A DNA stretch of 64,000 nucleotides from Paenibacillus amylolyticus (GCF_029689945.1 NZ_CP121451.1:3348001-3412000); one strand, 5' to 3'; counted from the first letter of the stretch, positions 9,547 to 20,309 are shown. The notes: a model not told the origin generated them from the sequence alone. Translations and numbers: made by a program.

Positions 9547-9888
9547 TTAGTCATTGGCTAGGGCAACATCTGTAATGAGGTTCATCTGAATATCCCGGGA
9601 ACCACCTTCCATCAATAGTCTGAGGGTACGGCCGGGACGGTCCAGTCGAAGCACCTGCCCTGTGTAACGAATGTCGTCAAGTTCGTGAAACACGGAGATG
9701 GTGACTTTATCTCCAAGCATCATTGAGTTGCTGAGCAAACGGGACATTTCTTCGGCGGCCTGGGCATCCAGTGAGGGTCGGGTACGAGGAGCAAGTTGTT
9801 CCTGATGCAGAATATAAGCTTCCCGGTGTTCAGGGAGCATCATGCGTGAGGACTCGAAGATACCGTTTTGTTGCAATTTTTTACTCAT
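9547..9888 (-). CDS. YolD-like protein
   Basis: 113 residues of the YolD-like family: an N-terminal SSRMMLPEHREAY block followed by a small SH3-like beta region (DKVTISVFHELDDIRYTGQVLRLDRPGRTLRLL). Its ATG overlaps the stop of the upstream polymerase gene as ATGA, so translation is coupled. YolD-like genes in Bacillus are regularly paired with UvrX/YqjW Y-family polymerases under LexA control. The biochemical role of the family is not known to me. Confidence 0.85.
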   Translation of the reverse strand: MSKKLQQNGIFESSRMMLPEHREAYILHQEQLAPRTRPSLDAQAAEEMSRLLSNSMMLGDKVTISVFHELDDIRYTGQVLRLDRPGRTLRLLMEGGSRDIQMNLITDVALAND

Positions 9889-11128
9889 TTATAATGACCT
9901 CCAATTTTGTGGGAACGTTCATGGGCTTGCGCGGACGAGCAGAGAGAGGATGCCCGCATAATAGCAGTATCTCCATACCTGCGCTTGATGTCATCTGTTG
10001 CACGTTCCAGCTCTCTTTTGCGTTCGCGGTCATCGAACCAGGACAGTTGCACTTCGGAATCGGGTACAAGTCCGGTCAGTGACACGCTGATGCGGCGGAT
10101 GGGTAATCCGTCCCAATGGCGCAGGAACAGCGCTGCTGCCGCATCGTATACTTCATCCGTAATGTTGGTGGGTTCATTCACCTTCATCTGGCGGGAGAAA
10201 CCGGTTGGCCGATCATAATCCTGTCCGCGACATGCAACCGAGACCACATGGCCCATGAGTGATTTGTCCCGGGAACGTCGACTGACGAGTTCCGCCAGTT
10301 CAAGCAGTACCACCTTGATATCTTCCCAGGAGTCATAGTCCCGGGGCAGTGTCATCTGATGTCCGATGCCCTGCTGCTGGTGAGCATATGTCCCGGGTTT
10401 GACCGGGGAATCATCCATACCGCGGGCGATACGCCACAATACTTCGCCGTTCACACCCCAGCGTTCTCTCAGCCGGGACAGAGGAGTCTGGGCCAGATCA
10501 CCGATCGTATGGACCCCCATCTTATAGAGATGCTGAGCCATTCGGGAACCGACCATGAACATGTCTCGGACGGGTTTCTTCCAGATGGTGGACGGCAGAT
10601 CCTTACGAGGCAGCGTGCAGATGCCACTGGGACTTTTTTGGCATACAGATCACACGCCATCTTACTGACGACTTTGGTATCACTGATGCCGATTCGAATG
10701 TATACCCCCGTCTCTTCCATCACCCTGGATTGAATGCTGCGTGCAATGGTCTCGGGACTGCCAAACAGATCCAGGCTTCCGGTGACATCGAGAAACTGTT
10801 CGTCAATACTATACGGTTCCACCAAATCGGTGAAAGACTGAAGGATGCGCGTAATGTGAAGGGATACCCGAATGTACTCGGCCATCCGCGGGCGAACAAC
10901 AACAACATCCGGGCATTTGGCGAGCGCTTCGCCCAGACGTTCTGCTGTTGTAATTCCATAGGACTTGGCGAGTGGACATGCCGCAAGAATAATACCCGAA
11001 CGGCGCGCCGGATCTCCTGCAACAACGAGGGGGCGGTCCTTGTATTCGGGATGTGCAGACTTCTCCACACTGGCATAGAATGACTGGCAGTCGGCCAGCA
11101 TGATGACACGTCTGTCTTGGCGGGGCAT
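9885..11128 (-). CDS. Y-family DNA polymerase, UvrX/YqjW-like (frameshift near 10630)
   Basis: Lesion-bypass polymerase. The N-terminal frame has MLADCQSFYASVEK with the metal-binding Asp, the palm motif PYSIDEQFLDVTG (Asp-Glu pair) and RIGISDTKVVSKMAC. The C-terminal frame has the helix-hairpin-helix MGVHTIGDLAQTPLSRLRERWG and a little-finger domain. The frames meet near 10630, where the plus strand reads CACTGGGAC; one more G gives VPSGICTLPRKDLPSTIWKK and 414 residues in all. ATG 11128 follows AAGGAGAG. It is paired with a YolD gene and has a LexA box 95 bp upstream, so it is SOS-induced. Confidence 0.88.
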
Positions 11129-11222
11129 ATGACTTCTCTCCTTATCCGTGATGCTGTGCTCTTCTGTGAAGCGTCGATGATCTTCCTTTGAAACTCGATA
11201 ATTAACCGTTTATTTACAGTAT

Positions 11223-11236
11223 GGAACAAGTGTTCC
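11223..11236 (-). promoter_or_regulatory. LexA (SOS) box of the uvrX-yolD operon
   Basis: GGAACAAGTGTTCC matches the Gram-positive LexA core GAAC-N4-GTTC. On the minus strand TTGTTC inside the box could serve as -35, with GTTAAT 17 bases further as -10, so a bound repressor would cover the promoter. Confidence 0.8.
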
Positions 11237-11457
11237 TGTTTGATAAGCATATCCGACAATTCGAAATGCGGCAACCGGAATTATTTTGCAAATTGGACAC
11301 AATTATGGGTTGGCCATATCAGAGGCAGTAATTAGGAAATAAGATGTGCTTTTTTACATTTAATGTGAGCGATCTGTGACCTCTGGGTGATGACCAGGCG
11401 TTCATTCAGCTTTTTGTAAAAGTGTCATATATGGGCACAGTCCTATAGAGGGGACTG

Positions 11458-11832
11458 ATGTCCTTTTTTGATTTTCTGCATTTTTCAGAAAACCTTGATG
11501 TGACGCGGAATATCGCTGATGCGTTATCGGACTATAGTATCAATTTTGTAATCTTTATGGTTAATACTGTAAAAAAGGCCGCAACTTTAAAATATGACTC
11601 GCGTTTAATGGGGTATGTGATCAAACGGCAAACGTTGCCTGTACCCGCGTTGCACATAACAATAAAGGTTCCAGAAGTGCAGGATCAGCAGGGTAATCAA
11701 ACCATACGATTCCAGCAAATATTAGTGTTCGGGGATCACACGTATCCCGGAGGCGTCCCGGTGCCAGTTGATGGTCCTTTTTACGAATCATGGGCAGAAT
11801 GTTCCATTTCATGTTTGCTTCCATCAGCCTAG
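11458..11832 (+). CDS. Doubtful ORF, 124 aa
   Basis: An open frame with ATG 11458 and an AGAGGGG ribosome-like site four bases upstream, encoding MSFFDFLHFSENLDVTRNIA and so on. No domain, signal peptide or repeat is recognisable, and composition is unlike its neighbours. It could be a small orphan gene, the remnant of one, or leader sequence of the polysaccharide operon that follows. The rest of 11833-11984 shows no gene. Confidence 0.25.
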   Translation: MSFFDFLHFSENLDVTRNIADALSDYSINFVIFMVNTVKKAATLKYDSRLMGYVIKRQTLPVPALHITIKVPEVQDQQGNQTIRFQQILVFGDHTYPGGVPVPVDGPFYESWAECSISCLLPSA

Positions 11833-11984
11833 TTACAAATGCAGAGTCTTAGCGCTATAGTGAGAACTACACCGCTGACATCTCTACCAAGCGGACATCC
11901 GAAGCGAAATGATTCGTAAACTTCAGGTTGGACCATTCGCTGTCGAAGCAGGGTGCATATTAGAGAGGTGAGCAATCTAACGAC

Positions 11985-14208
11985 ATGAGCAGACAAAGAC
12001 GAAGACGCTGGTTATTAACGGTGTTGACAGGAGCGGTGGTGGTGACCGGTGGGATATTTGCCGGATGGCACTATATGCAACCCAAGCTCGTTACGTACAC
12101 AGCGGAGAACGGCACGGAGATGAAATTCAAGACCGATGGAGACCGGTTCATGGAATATGGGCCGGATGGAACGTGGAGGGAGATGTTCGTCAAAGGTGTC
12201 AACCTGGGCGCAACTTCACCTGGACATTACCCGGGAGAATTCCCGTTAACCAAAGAGGATTACTTGCGATGGTTCCAGCAGATTGAGGATCTGGGCGCCA
12301 ATGTGATCCGGGTATACACGGTTCATGAACCTATTTTCTATTCCGCATTGGTCGAATATAACCGCGGCCGGGAGCAACCGTTATATTTTATACAGGGCAT
12401 ATGGTCACCTGAAGAAGAGTTGATTGAGAAGCAGGATGCCTACGCGGCCCATATTGAGCAGACGTTCAAGCAGGAGATTGAAAAGGCCGTATCTGCTGTC
12501 TATGGCGATGCGGACATTCCTGCCAAGCAGGGAGAGTCCAGCGGCAAATACAAGACAAATGCAGGAAAATACCTGATGGCCTGGCATGTGGGTACGGAAT
12601 GGGACCCGGCGATGGTAGACAACACAAACGAGAAACATGCGGACGTTCCACAGTACAAGGGCGTTCATTTCTCAGCTACTCCAGAAGCATCACCGTTTGA
12701 GAACTTGCTGGCAGAACTCCTGGATCATACGGCGGTCCTGGAGAAGAAGTATGGATGGGAACATCCGATGACCTTCACCAACTGGGTAACGACCGATGTG
12801 CTGGATCATCCCGGTGAGCCGCTGTATGAAGAGGATCTGGTCAGTGTGGATGCTCGGCATATTCAGCCGGAAGCGTGGCAGGGAGGTTATTTTGCAGCCT
12901 ACCATGTGTACCCCTATTACCCGGATCTATTCCATATTGATAAAACGCTCCAAACGATCAAGGATGAGAACGGGGAGTACAACACGTACAAAAGTTATCT
13001 CCGCAAGCTTAAAGCCGAGTTTTCCGATATGCCTGTAATAATTACAGAGTATGGCGTACCCTCTTCTCTTGGTATTTCCCATCTGGGTATGGGGGCCGGA
13101 ATCAGGGTGGACATAACGAAGCAGAGCAGGGAGATATAGACGCGTCACTGACGCAGGATATCTATGATGAAGGTTACTCGGGAGCAATTGTTTTCATGTG
13201 GCAGGATGAGTGGTTCAAAAAAACATGGAACACCATGCCACTGGAGATCCCGGCTGATCGCCGTGCATATTGGCTGAACGTGCTGACGAACGAGAAGATG
13301 TTTGGCCTGCTTGCCATGGACCCTGGTAAACAGGAACAGTTGACCATTGACGGATCACTGGATGACTGGAATGATCTGAAGGATGAAGAGATCACGACCT
13401 GGCAGGGAAAAGTGGACGGCATTCAGGAAATGAAGATGACCCATGATGAAGCCTATCTGTATATTGGGCTGACCTTGGATCAACCTTATGACCCGGATCA
13501 GACATTGCTGCGGATTGGAACCAACACCCTTGCTGGAGGCAGTCAGCCTGATACGTTACTCCCGGGCCGGAAGCTCAGTGATGGTCTTGAGACGGTGATT
13601 ACACTGGGACAGGATGAAGAATCTCAGGTGGTGATTGCCAAGGATTATGACTTTAATCAGCGTCTGTATGGCAAGGACGGATACGACATGCTGCCAGATC
13701 AGCAGTCCGATTCCGCAGATCCGTTTCACCCATGGAATCTGGCTGTCAGCCTGAGAATGACACCGCCGGATACCCGATCTGCTCATCCATTCATGAATGA
13801 AAAGGTTGGAACATTGAAACGGGGACGACGACTCCCGGTCAGTCCGATACGGATTCATTAACGGCATGGCAGTATAACGGCAATCAGGTGGAGATGCGAA
13901 TCCCCTGGATGCTGCTCGGGTTCGGTGATCCGAGTTCGCTGCAAGTGATCGACTATGGACCGCTCAAGAATGGACGTGAGTTTTCCACAGTTGCTGTGGA
14001 AGGTGTTACTCTCATTCCATGGTTAACCGATCGCGCCACGAAGAACGTATCCTGGCCTGGAGGTGAACAGACGACACTGGACCTGAAGACGTTGCCGGTA
14101 TATAGCTGGCAGCCTTGGGAACAGGTGCAGTATAGTGAACGGCTGAAGCTAAGCTACGAAAAAATGAAGAAGACCTACGATAAAATTCCTAGTTTTCAGA
14201 TCGAATAA
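11985..14208 (+). CDS. Membrane-anchored glycosidase-like protein (frameshifts near 13095 and 13805)
   Basis: Joined, the gene encodes about 741 residues. A basic start and one membrane helix (LLTVLTGAVVVTGGIFAGW) anchor the protein outside the cell. Residues about 60-420 look like a TIM-barrel glycoside hydrolase (FVKGVNLGATSPGHYP, LGANVIRVYTVHEP, MAWHVGTEWDP, VIITEYGVP with a candidate catalytic Glu). A C-terminal beta-rich domain follows, ending in MRIPWMLLGFGDPSS. The first shift is at GGGGG 13090-13094, where one added G restores GRNQGGHNEAEQGD. The second is at AAAGG near 13803, where one G restores GWNIETGTTTPG. It opens the polysaccharide operon, so a role in processing or modifying the exported polymer is likely. 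Confidence 0.75.
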
Positions 14209-14234
14209 ATGAGTATAAAGGAGGACCTTTTCAC

Positions 14235-15441
14235 ATGTTTCCAAGTTTGGCTCTGGCCTATCTGTTTTTGTACATCTGTATCGGACTGGTTGTTGTAGGC
14301 GTCATCGTATTGTTTGCCATGAAAATGTCCCACAATGGCAAACGACGCAAGACGGCGTTCTATGAATTGAAGCAGCGTGACTACTTCACCTACCTGCAAA
14401 CAGCCTTGACCGAGAATCGTCCGCTCAAATTGCCACCAGGCAAGCTGGCTCCGCTGGAACGCAGAGTCATTCAGGACAGGCTGATCGAATGGATTGATCA
14501 GTTCAAGGGTGAATATCGTGACAAATTAATTGCACTGTGCCGTGAAGCAGGATTCGTAGAGCATGATCTGAAGGAACTGGGCCGTTTGCGTTACGGTCGC
14601 CAGATTGATGCGGCTTATCGCTTGGGTGGCATGCGTTGTCCTGAAGCCGTTCCGGGCTTGATGGAATTGTTGAAGGATGAGAAACCGGGCCCGATGGCGA
14701 TTATGATTGGTCGTTCGATCTCCAGATGTACGACCCGACAAGGTGAATTGAAAGACATGCTGGCAGTACTGTTAACCAAAGGCAAGTCCATTCACCATCT
14801 GGCAGCAGACATTCTGCTTGAAACAAGTCTGGATACGAGCAGAATTCTAATTGAATTGCTGGAAGATCGGAATCCGGATTTTGTCAAAGTTGGACTGGTT
14901 GCCATGTGGGGACAGGCTGTACCTGAAGTGATGCCTGCACTCGACAGATTGGTAGGCGCAGAACATCAGGATGTACGTGCCGAAGCCGTGAAGCTGTATC
15001 TTAGCGCAAGTCCGGCACTTCGGGATGAGACGATTCTGAAGCTGATTCAGGATTCCGACCCGGAGGTTCGCGCCGAAGTGGTGCAAGCACTCGGATCGAA
15101 ACATGCATCGGGCAGCATTCCATTGCTGCGCAAAGCACTGCGGGATGAAGACTGGAGAGTCCGCTATAACAGTGCCGAAAGTCTAAGCAAGCTCGGAGAA
15201 CCGGGATTCGAAGCACTGTGTCAGGCGGCGGTACATGGAACAGGTGCTGAACGCGAGATTGCGATGCAGCAGATCGAGAGCACCATGCAGCACACAAGAA
15301 CCGATGACAGAGCTGTAGAGCAGATGATTGCCCATAACAAAAAGGCTGCTGTACGATCGCTATTTTGGCCCTGTCCGAGAGAACAGAACCAGCAAGAAAC
15401 GCACAGGTGTCGCTGCGGTAGGAGGGGATTACACTGCTTAG
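14235..15441 (+). CDS. Membrane-anchored HEAT-repeat protein (probable frameshift near 15345)
   Basis: Starts with one membrane helix (LALAYLFLYICIGLVVVGVIVLFAM), then a basic region and about six HEAT-type helical repeats (PEAVPGLMELLKDEKP; DPEVRAEVVQALGSKHA; DEDWRVRYNSAESLSKLGEPG). ATG 14235 is behind AAGGAGG. In the frame as given the protein runs to 15455 with an odd Cys/Arg-rich end. Removing one A from the AAAAA near 15345 gives KRLLYDRYFGPVRENRTSKK and a stop at 15439-15441, just before the synthase ribosome site. HEAT proteins are scaffolds. Position beside the GT2 gene suggests it organises or regulates the synthase. Confidence 0.75.
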
Positions 15442-16863
15442 GGATCTACTATTAATCTACGGCATGGTCGCAATCTACTATGTTGTTTTTGTAAATACGC
15501 TCTATTTTTCTATTCTGGCCTTGTCGTTCCGTAACATCTGGACGATCTTCCGGCGGTCGCATTATTCCAAATATAATACGTTGTCCGGCTCCGAACTGGT
15601 GCCTTCCGTTTCTCTGTTGGTACCGGCATACAACGAGGAACTGACGATTATTGAGAATGTGAACTGTCTGATGACGCTGAATTATCCAACGTATGAAGTC
15701 ATTGTTGTGAATGACGGCTCCAGTGATGCCACGCTGAAGATCCTGTTGGAGGAATATCGTCTGAAGCCGGTACCCAATACGAAGATTCGGGGCAAAATTG
15801 CCTGTCAGAAAATTCGCGGGATCTACCATAATCCGGAGTTCCCTGATCTGTATGTCATTGACAAGGAAAATGGCGGGAAGGCGGATTCCCTCAATGCAGG
15901 AATCAACTTGTCTCATTATCCGCTGATCTCTTCCATCGATGCCGATTCGTTGCTGGAGAAGGATGCCCTGATCCGCATGGCACGCATGTATATGGAGAAT
16001 CCGGAAGAGACAGTAGCTATCGGTGGAGATGTACGAATTGCCAATGGCTGCAAAATAGAAAACGGGGCAGTGCAAGATGTGTCGCTGCCACGCAAGATCT
16101 GGCCCATGTTCCAGTCCATTGAATATCTCAAAGCCTTCCTGGGCGGACGGATAGGCTGGAGTCACATGAACGGTCTGATCATTGTCTCCGGTGCCTTCGG
16201 CATGTTCCGTAAGGACGCTGTTATCGCCGTGGGTGGATATCGGGATGGTTATCCCGGGAAGACATGAACATCATCATCAAGCTTCATCGTTATATGCTCG
16301 AAAATAAATTGAAGTACCGGGTTGCCTTCTGTCCCGAGGCTGTCTGCTGGACACAAGCTCCCGATTCCTACCGGATCCTGTCCAGTCAGCGCAAGCGCTG
16401 GGGCCGTGGGAATCTGAAGAACATGCTCGAGAATCGCGGCATGCTGTTCAATCCGAAATATAAGGTCATGGGTATGGTAACCATGCCGTATAACGTTATT
16501 TTTGAAGCGCTGAACCCGTATTTCCGGATTACCGGACTTCTGGCTCTCGCCGGATATGTGCTTCTGGATATGACGCAGTGGCCGATCCTGCTCCTGTTCG
16601 GACTGTTGAACTTCGTGAGTGGTTATCTGCTGAGTGTAGGCGCACTTGTGCTGGAGGAGATTGCGTTCAAACGTTACAACAAGCTCTCCGATCTGGTCAA
16701 AATGCTGGTCTACTCCGCGCTGAAATTCGTGGGTTACCACCAGCTGGGCGTACTGTGGAGATTGCAGGGACATATACAGTTCATGCAAAACAACAACTCA
16801 TGGGGTACCATGACACGCCAAAGCTGGTCCGAGGATGAGAAGAAAGCAAGCGAAGCCGCTTGA
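15434..16863 (+). CDS. Processive family-2 glycosyltransferase, polysaccharide synthase (frameshift near 16258)
   Basis: Restored length about 476 residues: one N-terminal membrane helix, a cytosolic GT2 domain and three or four C-terminal helices, as in PgaC/IcaA and hyaluronan synthases. Visible motifs are VPAYNEE, VVNDGSSD (UDP-binding Asp), SIDADS (DxD) and SQRKRW (the Q/RxxRW motif of processive enzymes). The catalytic ED is hidden by the shift: GYPGKT becomes GYPGEDMNIIIK if one G is added at GGG 16258. The first possible codon is CTG 15434, seven bases after GGAGGGG; the next in-frame ATG is 15464. No PilZ domain is present. It probably builds and extrudes a polymer from UDP-sugars. 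Confidence 0.88.
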
Positions 16864-16915
16864 GCACAGAGATCATGGTAATACAGTAACAGCAATATAG
16901 ATGTTCAACTAAATA

Positions 16916-17062
16916 TTTACACGATAACGGAGAGGACAGAAATAACCTGATGAAGCGAAGCGTTCGCCTTTATCCCCGGATTTCCCCTTGTAAAAAGGAA
17001 TCAAAAAATCTGGGGATAACAGCGATCAAAAGGTTGTTCTGTCATTGGAGTGTCAGTGTAAA
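16916..17062 (+). repeat. Dispersed palindromic element, copy B (short form)
   Basis: 147 bp between TTTACAC (16916-16922) and GTGTAAA (17056-17062). The inner arms GACAGAA/TTCTGTC pair. The central stem TTATCCCCGGATTT pairs with AAATCTGGGGATAA and the tail is CAGCGATC. It lies inside the polysaccharide operon between the synthase and the receiver gene. Confidence 0.88.
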
Positions 17063-17099
17063 TAACATTTTGACCATGTATAGATAATCGAGGAGAAGG

Positions 17100-17915
17100 G
17101 TGGAAAAGAACATGCCAAATACGGCGACATTGCAGCGTGAGGCTGCCGTTAATGTGTACCGAAGTGTAGAACAGGGATTGAAGGAAACGGGTGCCGAAAC
17201 ATGCGGCTTAATGTTCATCCATTGTGCAGGAAATGCTCAGCCTGAGCAGCAGGTCAGGACATATCTGGAGCAGACGAGAGGGACATCGTTCCAGGTATGG
17301 AAGGATGCGGCGACCCAGACGATTGCCGTCCTGCTGCCAGGGTTGTCATTGGATGAAGTTCATTATGAAGGACTTCGGATCAAGCATGAGCTGCAAGAGA
17401 CCATACCTGGTGCCGATCCACAGATTACACTGGCCAGTTTCCCGGAAGGGGAGCGCCCTTCGAAGGCAACCATTCAACATATGGCTGAATCCTCGAAGCT
17501 CGTAGATTCGTCGGAGATTCATATCTACACGCTGGACCATACGGCGGACGAGCCGGAACGCATTTTGATTGTGGACAACGATCCGACGGTACGTGAATTC
17601 CTGCAGTTGCGACTGAAGATGCAGGGATACGAAACCTATGAAGCTGTCGATGGACTGGCTGCACTGGAGTTGATCGAGAAGGTCACACCAGACTTGGTGC
17701 TCACGGAGCTGAATCTGTATGGCATCGACGGTCTGCCGTTCATCCATCATATTCAGAAGCTGGAGATGGAGCAGCCACCCAAAATTGTCGTGTTGACCGA
17801 GCAGCGTGTAGAGCAGACGATCAGCCAATGCTTCCGCAGCGGAGTGGATGATTATATGACCAAACCGTTCTCGCCTGTAGAACTGGATGCACGAATCAGA
17901 CGCTGCCTGCATTAG
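17100..17915 (+). CDS. Two-domain protein: GGDEF-like fold without motif, plus receiver domain with Glu at the phosphosite
   Basis: About 271 residues. Residues 1-145 resemble a degenerate cyclase-like fold but show no GGDEF signature. Residues 153-270 form a receiver domain: ERILIVDNDP, TKPFSP with the Lys, and PDLVLTELNLYGIDG, where Glu203 replaces the usual phospho-acceptor Asp and Asn160 replaces one of the acid pair. Asp-to-Glu at this site often mimics phosphorylation. GTG 17100 has AGGAG four bases upstream; ATG 17112 is the alternative. There is no output domain, so it likely acts by protein contact, perhaps on the synthase encoded upstream. Confidence 0.7.
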   Translation: MEKNMPNTATLQREAAVNVYRSVEQGLKETGAETCGLMFIHCAGNAQPEQQVRTYLEQTRGTSFQVWKDAATQTIAVLLPGLSLDEVHYEGLRIKHELQETIPGADPQITLASFPEGERPSKATIQHMAESSKLVDSSEIHIYTLDHTADEPERILIVDNDPTVREFLQLRLKMQGYETYEAVDGLAALELIEKVTPDLVLTELNLYGIDGLPFIHHIQKLEMEQPPKIVVLTEQRVEQTISQCFRSGVDDYMTKPFSPVELDARIRRCLH

Positions 17916-18009
17916 GAGATAGAAGGTAGAAGATAGATTAGAGCCACATACAACCATCTATTTAATTGGATTTTAAGCACCACCAAATACACTACCCGGA
18001 GGGAATATC

Positions 18010-19377
18010 ATGGAGAATCAACAATTCCACACATTACTGAATGCGATTGAAAATAAAGAAGCTGTACTCGGCGTTGTCGGGCTCGGTTACGTAGGACTTC
18101 CACTTGCTGTGGAAATGGTCAATCAGGGTTTCACGGTAATCGGAATTGATCTGGATGCGTCCAAAGTAGAAAGTATCTATCAAGGAGATTCCTATATTCA
18201 CGATATTTCATCCGATGAGTTGAAAAAAGTGATGCAAAGCGGTCGTTTCCAGCCAACGACAGATTACAGCATGCTGCGCGTGATCGACGCACTCAGTATC
18301 TGCGTTCCGACACCGCTTAGTGAGAATCAGGACCCGGATACATCTTACATCGAGACCGTTGTGGATCAGATCAAACTGCATATGAAACCAGGCATGCTGA
18401 TTACGCTAGAGAGCACCACGTATCCAGGTACCACCGAAGAACTGATTCAGGATGAGCTGGACAAAATTGGACATGAAGCAGGCAAAGACTACTTCCTGTG
18501 CTTCTCGCCTGAGCGTGTAGACCCGTCCAACGGACGTTTCACAACATTTAATACGCCGAAAGTGATCGGGGGCACAACTGAAGCCTGCCTGAAACTTGGA
18601 ACAGCGTTATATAGCAAATATGTAGAAACGGTAGTGCCGGTATCCTCGCCAAAAGTTGCGGAGATGTCCAAACTGCTGGAGAACACATTCCGCAGCGTGA
18701 ACATTGCCTTTGTGAATGAAATGGCGATGATGTGCGACCGCATGGGCATCGATATCTGGGAAGTGATTGATGCGGCGGCGACGAAACCATTTGGTTTCAT
18801 GCCATTCTATCCAGGCCCAGGCATCGGTGGACACTGCATTCCGCTGGATCCGATGTACCTGTCATGGAAGGCCAAAGGCTTCCGTTTCTATAGCAAATTC
18901 ATTGAGTTGGCGCAATCCACCAATGACAACATGCCATATTATGTATTGAACAAAACGTCAACGATTCTAAACGAATACGCCAAATCCGTACGCAAATCCA
19001 ATATTCTGCTCCTTGGTATGTCGTACAAACCGAATATTGCCGACCTGCGTGAATCACCAGGACTGGAAGTATATGAACTGTTCAAGGAAAGCGGAGCTAA
19101 CGTAAGCTACTATGACCCACATGCGGATTCCTTCAAGGACAAACATGGCGAGACCGTACACAGCGAAGTGTTCAATCTGGAGCAGTTTAAAAAGTACGAT
19201 TGCATCGTGCTGATCACCAACCACAGCGATCTGCCTTACTTTGATATTGCCGAGATGGGTGTACCGATTCTGGATACACGTAATGCATTCCGTTCGTACA
19301 CACATCCGCATATCTACAAAATTGGTCACTCGGTACAACATCCTGTGTTTGAACCAAGTGAAGCGTTGCTCGTCTGA
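18010..19377 (+). CDS. Nucleotide-sugar dehydrogenase, UDP-GlcNAc/UDP-ManNAc 6-dehydrogenase type
   Basis: 455 residues of the UDP-glucose/GDP-mannose dehydrogenase superfamily. The N-terminal NAD-binding fold has GVVGLGYVGLPLAVEM. The central domain has ESTTYPGTTEEL, FSPERVDPSN and the catalytic Cys in PFYPGPGIGGHCIPLDP (about residue 278). The C-terminal UDP-binding domain has MSYKPNIADLRESPG. The GPGIGGHCIPLDP form is typical of WbpA/WecC-type enzymes that make UDP-HexNAc uronic acids, rather than of UDP-glucose dehydrogenases. ATG 18010 follows GGAGGG. It would supply an acidic sugar to the GT2 synthase, predicting an acidic exopolymer. Confidence 0.9.
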   Translation: MENQQFHTLLNAIENKEAVLGVVGLGYVGLPLAVEMVNQGFTVIGIDLDASKVESIYQGDSYIHDISSDELKKVMQSGRFQPTTDYSMLRVIDALSICVPTPLSENQDPDTSYIETVVDQIKLHMKPGMLITLESTTYPGTTEELIQDELDKIGHEAGKDYFLCFSPERVDPSNGRFTTFNTPKVIGGTTEACLKLGTALYSKYVETVVPVSSPKVAEMSKLLENTFRSVNIAFVNEMAMMCDRMGIDIWEVIDAAATKPFGFMPFYPGPGIGGHCIPLDPMYLSWKAKGFRFYSKFIELAQSTNDNMPYYVLNKTSTILNEYAKSVRKSNILLLGMSYKPNIADLRESPGLEVYELFKESGANVSYYDPHADSFKDKHGETVHSEVFNLEQFKKYDCIVLITNHSDLPYFDIAEMGVPILDTRNAFRSYTHPHIYKIGHSVQHPVFEPSEALLV

Positions 19378-19385
19378 GGAAAGAT

Positions 19386-20309
19386 ATGAGGCAACGGGGC
19401 AAGCTGGTGGGGATGGCGAAATGGACCATTCTGGCTGTGGTATTGTGCCTGCTGCTTCTGTCCTGGATGTTTAAGTGGTTCTCCACCGAGGAACACAAAG
19501 CGACCTGGCTGTGGGACGCGTCCATTATAGCGGAGCAGACGCCGGAGATTATTGCCTTTTCCAAAGAGCAGGGCGTGGATACCATCTTCCTGCAAATCCA
19601 GGACGAGGTGCCTGATGCAACATACCGCCAATTCATTGCCGCCGCAGGGCAGGCTGAGATTGAAGTTCATGGACTTAACGGTCATGCAGACTGGGCCTAT
19701 GAGGAGAAGCGGGATGAAGGGCTTGCTTTTATCGAGCGAGTACGAGCATACAATGCGGCTTCGGCCAAGAATGAACGCTTTCAGGGCATTCAACTGGATG
19801 TGGAGCCGTATCAGCTGAAGCGCTGGGAGAACGAGGAGAGCAGTGTCATTGCAGAGTGGCAGAACAACATGAAGGCCTGGACCAAAGCCGGCGAGGATGC
19901 CGGACTGTACATGAGCGCTGCAATTCCGTTCTGGCTGGATGCCCGTCAGTCGGCTGAAGGTGAGGGTACATTCAGTCGCTGGGTTATCTCCCACTTCGAT
20001 GCGGTAGCCATTATGGCTTACCGGGACAGTGGGCAGCAGATGTATGATCTGTCCAAGGAAGAACTGGACGAGGCGGATGATCTCGGCAAGAAAGTCTGGA
20101 TCGGAGCGGAACTCGCGGATACACACGAGGGGGATCACCTGACCTTTTTCCGTAAACCGGTTAGCAATATGAATGAAGAGATGGCAAAGGTGTTCGATCT
20201 GGGTTCCTCTCATTCCTCTTTTGCAGGTGTGGCTGTGCATCATTATGAAGCATGGTATGCCAAGGAGAATGGTATTCCGCTTGCGCGCAAGGATGAGAAG
20301 AAGGAGTAG
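19386..20309 (+). CDS. Membrane-anchored TIM-barrel protein, putative glycoside hydrolase
   Basis: 307 residues: a basic start and one membrane helix (WTILAVVLCLLLLSWMF), then an extracellular barrel. The signs are FQGIQLDVEPYQLKRW, with acidic residues at a strand end, and SHFDAVAIMAYRDSG, a pattern found in hypothetical glycoside hydrolase-like families. I cannot name the family. ATG 19386 lies eight bases after the dehydrogenase stop with GAGGAAAG between, so translation is probably coupled. As the last gene before a terminator it most likely acts on the polymer made by this operon. Confidence 0.7.
   Translation: MRQRGKLVGMAKWTILAVVLCLLLLSWMFKWFSTEEHKATWLWDASIIAEQTPEIIAFSKEQGVDTIFLQIQDEVPDATYRQFIAAAGQAEIEVHGLNGHADWAYEEKRDEGLAFIERVRAYNAASAKNERFQGIQLDVEPYQLKRWENEESSVIAEWQNNMKAWTKAGEDAGLYMSAAIPFWLDARQSAEGEGTFSRWVISHFDAVAIMAYRDSGQQMYDLSKEELDEADDLGKKVWIGAELADTHEGDHLTFFRKPVSNMNEEMAKVFDLGSSHSSFAGVAVHHYEAWYAKENGIPLARKDEKKE

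Noticed and set aside
9365..9550. 61-codon open frame after glsA
   Set aside because: No ribosome site and random composition; convergent with yolD.
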